64,000 nt of DNA, taken from assembly GCA_903632075.3 (NCBI GenBank), contig CAHIKZ030000839.1, positions 170,001 through 234,000 on the forward strand. Direction: 5' to 3'. How positions within the stretch are numbered: position 1 is the first letter of the stretch; each line of letters opens with the position of its first letter. The translations under genes and the position numbers were made by a program. Origin of the DNA: Acanthosepion pharaonis. Its lineage: Eukaryota > Mollusca > Cephalopoda > Sepiida > Sepiidae. Shown piece by piece: positions 59,041 to 64,000 of this stretch. Below the pieces are notes generated by a model. It was not told the origin of the DNA, ran no database searches, and saw nothing but the letters and a program-made list of their open reading frames with translations.

Positions 59041-62000
59041 GGAAAAGATGTCAGAAAAGAACATAAAAGAACAGAAGACAAAAGATGCCGATTGACATTG
59101 CATTGAAATTTTTGAAGATCAAAGTTGACTGGAAAGTAAGAAGAGTGAAAGAGAATTAGAAGACTTTAGTGAGGGGAAAGGACAATAAAAGAAGAGGAAT
59201 TAAGAAGACAAAAGATGCCGATTGATATTGCATTGAAATTTTTGAAGATCAAAGTTGACTGGAAAGTAAGAAGAGTGAAAGAGAATTAGAAGACTTTAGT
59301 GAGGGGAAAGGACAATAAAAGAAGAGGAATTAAGAAGACAAAAGATGCCGATTGATATTGCATTGAAATTTTTGAAGATCAAAGTTGACTGAAAAGTAAG
59401 AAGAGTGAAAGAGAATTAGAAGACTTTAGTGAGGGGAAAGGACAATAAAAGAAGAGGAATTAAGAAGACAGAAGATAACGATTGATATTGCATTGAAATT
59501 TTTGAAGATCAAAGTTGTCTGGAAAGTAAGAAGAGTGAAAGAGAATTAGAAGACTTTAGTGAGGGGAAAGGACAATAAAAGAAGAGGAATTAAGAAGACA
59601 GAACATAACAATTGACATTGCATTGAAATTTTTGAAGATCAAAGTTGACTGAAAAGTAAGAAGAGTGAAAGAGAATTAGAAGACTTTAGTGAGGGGAAAA
59701 GGACAATAAAAAAGAAGAGGAATTAAGAAGACAGAAGATAACGATTGATATTGCATTGAAATTTTTGAAGATCAAAGTTGACTGGAAAGTAAGAAGAGGA
59801 AAGAGAATTAGAAGACTTTAGTGAGGGGAAAGGACAATAAAAAGAAGAGGAATTAAGAAGACAGAAGATAACGATTGATATTGCATTGAAATTTTTGAAG
59901 ATCAAAGTTGACTGGTAAGTAAGAAGAGTGAAAGAGAATTAGAAGACTTTAGTGAGGGGAAAGGACAATAAAAGAAGAGGAATTAAGAAGACAGAAGATA
60001 ACGATTGATATTGCATTGAAATTTTTGAAGATCAAAGTTGACTGGTAAGTAAGAAGAGTGAAAGAGAATTAGAAGACTTTAGTGAGGGGAAAGGACAATA
60101 AAAGAAGAGGAATTAAGAAGACAGAAGATAACGATTGACATTGCATTGAAATTTTTGAAGATCAAAGTTGACTGGAGAGTAAGAAGAGTGAAAGAGAATT
60201 AGAAGACTTTAGTGAGGGGAAAGGACAATAAAAGAAGAGGAATTAAGAAGACAGAAGATAACGATTGATATTGCATTGAAATTTTGGAAGATCAAAGTTG
60301 ACTGGAAAGTAAGAAGAGTGAAAGAGAATTAGAAGACTTTAGTGAGGGGAAAGGACAATAAAAGAAGAGGAATTAAGAAGACAGAAGATAACGATTGACA
60401 TTGCATTGAAATTTTTGAAGATCAAAGTTGACTGGAAAGTAAGAAGAGTGAAAGAGAATTAGAAGACTTTAGTGAGGGGAAAGGACAATAAAAGAAGAGG
60501 AATTAAGAAGACAGAAGATAACGATTGATATTGCATTGAAATTTTTAAAGATCAAAGTTGACTGGAAAGTAAGAATAGTGAAAGAGAATTAGAAGACTTT
60601 AGTGAGGGGAAAGGACAATAAAAGAAGAGGAATTAAGAAGACAGAAGATAACGATTGACATTGCATTGAAATTTTTGAAGATGAAAGTTGACTGGAAAGT
60701 AAGAAGAGTGAAAGAGAATTAGAAGACTTTAGTGAGGGGAAAGGACAATAAAAGAAGAGGAATTAAGAAAACAGAAGATAACGATTGACATTGCATTGAA
60801 ATTTTTGAAGATCAAAGTTGACTGGAAAGTAAGAAGAGTGAAAGAGAATTAGAAGACTTTAGTGAGGGGAAAGGACAATAAAAGAAGAGGAATTAAGAAG
60901 ACAGAAGATAACGATTGACATTGCATTGAAATTTTTGAAGATCAAAGTTGACTGGAAAGTAAGAAGAGTGAAAGAGAATTAGAAGACTTTAGTGAGGGGA
61001 AAGGACAATAAAAGAAGAGGAATTAAGAAGACAGAACATAACGATTGACATTGCATTGAAATTTTTGAAGATCAAAGTTGGCTGGAAAGTAAGAAGAGTG
61101 AAAGAGAATTAGAAGACTTTAGTGAGGGGAAAGGACAATAAAAGAAGAGGAATTAAGAAGACAGAAGATAACGATTGACATTGCATTGAAATTTTTGAAG
61201 ATCAAAGTTGACTGGAAAGTAAGAAGAGTGAAAGAGAATTAGAAGACTTTAGTGAGGGGAAAGGACAATAAAAGAAGAGGAATTAAGAAGACAGAAGATA
61301 ACGATTGATATTGCATTGAAATTTTTGAAGATCAAAGTTGAATGGAAAGTAAGAAGAGTGAAAGAGAATTAGAAGACTTTAGTGAGGGGAAAGGACAATA
61401 AAAGAAGAGGAATTAAGAAGACAGAAGATAACGATTGACATTGCATTGAAATTTTTGAAGATGAAAGTTGACTGGAAAGTAAGAAGAGTGAAAGAGAATT
61501 AGAAGACTTTAGTGAGGGAAAGGACAATAAAAGAAGAGGAATTAAGAAGACAGAAGATAACGATTGACATTGCATTGAAATTTTTGAAGATCAAAGTTGA
61601 ATGGAAAGTAAGAAGAGTGAAAGAGAATTAGAAGACTTTAGTGAGGGGAAAGGACAATAAAAGAAGAGGAATTAAGAAGACAGAACATAACGATTGACAT
61701 TGCATTGAAATTTTGGAAGATCATAAGTTGACTGGAAAGTAAGAAGAGTGAAAGAGAATTAGAAGACTTTAGTGAGGGGAAAGGACAATAAAAGAAGAGG
61801 AATTAAGAAGACAGAACATAACGATTGACATTGCATTGAAATTTTTGAAGATCAAAGTTGACTGGAAAGTAAGAAGAGTGAAAGAGAATTAGAAGACTTT
61901 AGTGAGGGGAAAAGACAATAAAAGAAGAGGAATTAAGAAGACAGAAGATAACGATTGACATTGCATTGAAATTTTTGAAGATCAAAGTTGACTGGAAAGT

Positions 62001-63893
62001 AAGAATAGTGAAAGAGAATTAGAAGACTTTAGTGAGGGGAAAGGACAATAAAAGAAGAGGAATTAAGAAGACAGAAGATAACGATTGACATGGCATTGAA
62101 ATTTTTGTAGATCAAAGTTGACTGAAAGTAAGAAGAGTGAAAGAGAATTAGAAGACTTTAGTGAGGGGAAAAGACAATAAAAGAAGAGGAATTAAGAAGA
62201 CAGAAGATAACGATTGACATTGCATTGAAATTTTTGAAGATCAAAGTTGACTGGAAAGTAAGAAGAGTGAAAGAGAATTAGAAGACTTTAGTGAGGGGAA
62301 AGACAATAAAAGAAGAGGAATTAAGAAGACAGAAGATAAGGATTGACATTGCATTGAAATTTTGAAGATCAAAGTTGACTGAAAGTCAGAAAAGTGAAAG
62401 AGAATTAGAAGACATTAGTGAGGGGAAAAGACAATAAAAAGAAGAGGAATTAAGAAGACAGAAGATAACGATTGACATTGCATTGAAATTTTGAAGATCA
62501 AAGTTGACTGAAAGTAAGAAGAGTGAAAGAGAATTAGAAGACTTTAGTGAGGGAAAGGACAATAAAAGAAGAGGAATTAAGAAGACAGAAGATAACGATT
62601 GACATTGCATTGAAATTTTTGAAGATCAAAGTTGACTGAAAGTAAGAAGAGTGAAAGAGAATTAGAAGACTTTAGTGAGGGGAAAAGGACAATAAAAGAA
62701 GAGGAATTAAGAAGACAGAAGATAACGATTGACATTGCATTGAAATTTTGAAGATCAAAGTTGAATAGAAAGTAAGAAGAGTGAAAGAGAATTAGAAGAC
62801 TTTAGTGAGGGGAAAGGACAATAAAAGAAGAGGAATTAAGAAGACAGAAGATAACGATTGACATTGCATTGAAATTTTGGAAGATCATAAGTTGACTGGA
62901 AAGTAAGAAGAGTGAAAGAGAATTAGAAGACTTTAGTGAGGGGAAAGGACAATAAAAGAAGAGGAATTAAGAAGACAGAACATAACGATTGACATTGCAT
63001 TGAAATTTTTGAAGATCAAAGTTGACTGAAAGTAAGAAGAGTGAAAGAGAATTAGAAGACTTTAGTGAGGGGAAAAGACAATAAAAGAAGAGGAATTAAG
63101 AAGACAGAAGATAACGATTGACATTGCATTGAAATTTTTGAAGATCAAAGTTGACTGGAAAGTAAGAATAGTGAAAGAGAATTAGAAGACTTTAGTGAGG
63201 GGAAAGGACAATAAAAGAAGAGTAATTAAGAAGACAGAAGATAACGATTGACATGGCATTGAAATTTTTGTAGATCAAAGTTGACTGAAAGTAAGAAGAG
63301 TGAAAGAGAATTAGAAGACTTTAGTGAGGGGAAAAGACAATAAAAGAAGAGGAATTAAGAAGACAGAAGATAACGATTGACATTGCATTGAAATTTTTGA
63401 AGATCAAAGTTGACTGAAAGTAAGAAGAGTGAAAGAGAATTAGAAGACTTTAGTGAGGGGAAAAGACAATAAAAGAAGAGGAATTAAGAAGACAGAAGAT
63501 AACGATTGACATTGCATTGAAATTTTTGAAGATCAAAGTTGACTGAAAGTCAGAAGAGTGAAAGAGAATTAGAAGACATTAGTGAGGGGAAAAGACAATA
63601 AAAGAAGAGGAATTAAGAAGACAGAAGATAACGATTGACATTGCATTGAAATTTTTGAAGATCAAAGTTGACTGGAAAGTAAGAAGAGTGAAAGAGAATT
63701 AGAAGACTTTAGTGAGGGGAAAAGACAATAAAAGAAGAGGAATTAAGAAGACAGAAGATAACGATTGACATTGCATTGAAATTTTTGAAGATCAAAGTTG
63801 ACTGGAAAGTAAGAAGAGTGAAAGAGAATTAGAAGACTTTAGTGAGGGGAAAGGACAATAAAAGAAGAGGAATTAAGAAGACAAAAGATACCG
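59041..63893 (-). repeat. 130-bp satellite, about 37 units, made from a Jockey-like LINE 3' end
   Basis: The anchor ATTGAYATTGCATTGAAAT recurs from 59091 at 59221, 59351, 59481 and so on, every 130 bp with 1-3 bp variation, to about 63893. The unit contains TTTGAAGATCAAAGTTGACT, GGAAAGTAAGAAGAGTGAAA, GAGAATTAGAAGACTTTAGT, GAGGGGAAAGGACAATAAAA and GAAGAGGAATTAAGAAGACA. On the minus strand each unit encodes LQKFQCNVNRYLLSS, the LINE's own C-terminus (LQ.FKCNVNRHLL). Higher-order structure is visible: the variants AAGATCATAAGTTG (61722 and 62881) and GATTGACATGGCATTG (62084 and 63248) each recur about 1160 bp apart, so a block of about nine units was duplicated. Confidence 0.95.
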
Positions 63894-64000
63894 ATTGAAG
63901 GTAGAATTTAATGCCAATATATTATTTACGGTTCCATTTCGTCATTTCACCTGTAAAATGATGAGACCATGTCACCAATCTAGTACCGCGCTTAAATTCA
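63894..64000 (-). pseudogene. Jockey-like LINE continuing past the satellite
   Basis: After the last unit the + strand reads GTAAAATGATGAGACCATGT, CACCAATCTAGTACCGCGCT, TAAATTCA. The LINE at 41570-41640 has GAATGAGACCGAAACGCCAA, TCTAGTACTGTGCTTAAATT at the same place. So the satellite lies inside a LINE copy whose 5' part runs beyond the window edge. Confidence 0.75.

Noticed and set aside
59041..63893. Serine/leucine-rich minus-strand frames across the satellite
   Set aside because: They are the tandemly repeated C-terminus of a LINE ORF plus its untranslated tail, not a gene.

Overview
This window looks like intergenic or intronic DNA from an animal nuclear genome. It is AT-rich, full of (TA)n microsatellites, and dominated by eukaryotic mobile elements: Penelope-like elements (PLEs) with GIY-YIG endonuclease domains, two kinds of LINE, tRNA-, 5S- and U2-derived short elements, Helitrons, mariner/Tc1-type transposons and one solo LTR. 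No operon or other bacterial feature is present. A mollusc, perhaps a cephalopod, would fit the repeat mix, but that is an inference and not shown by any single sequence. The only piece that reads like a host protein-coding gene is one 92-bp orphan exon at 8384-8475 (+); most of the window may be introns around it.

Layout. 1-2.1 kb: a 1.3-kb pyrimidine tract with an internal hairpin. 2.1-6.5 kb: PLE copies, (TA)n arrays and a truncated Helitron. 6.7-7.6 kb: a mariner remnant whose 3' end is amplified as a 77-bp tandem repeat. 7.7-16.9 kb: SINEs, the orphan exon, a hAT-type end and several Jockey-like LINE fragments. 16.9-24.4 kb: inverted-repeat elements, PLE copies, a complete Helitron and an RTE-like LINE remnant. 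25-30 kb: SINE-F copies, a PLE with a nearly open endonuclease frame, and a cluster of hammerhead-ribozyme-like sequences. 30-42 kb: SINEs, repeat-E elements, minisatellites, a U2 snRNA pseudogene and a LINE with a two-copy seed of the later satellite. 42-49 kb: a U2-derived GC-rich SINE, solo LTR, 18S rRNA fragment, and a 5S-tRNA-tRNA composite. 49-58 kb: RTE-like LINE arrays, repeat E, a TIR transposon and a G-rich tract. 59.0-63.9 kb: a satellite of about 37 units of 130 bp, embedded inside a Jockey-like LINE.

Names used here. SINE-S and SINE-F are two tRNA-type SINE families. Repeat E is a dispersed element whose head is followed by a short AT-rich minisatellite. PLE-A to PLE-D are Penelope-like families told apart by endonuclease sequence. 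The LINE whose 3' end reads CGCCTTGCTTGGGGTGAAA is called Jockey-like, and the one containing LNCYVISVLLYGSE is called RTE-like. Clade names are by motif resemblance only.

Two themes stand out. First, hammerhead-like ribozyme cores (CUGANGA, stem II, GAAA) recur in at least six unrelated repeats, with compensatory stem changes and a very short stem III. Second, the 3' ends of four unrelated elements (mariner, Jockey-like LINE, RTE-like LINE, SINE-F) have each become tandem arrays, so this locus shows satellite birth from transposon tails at several stages.
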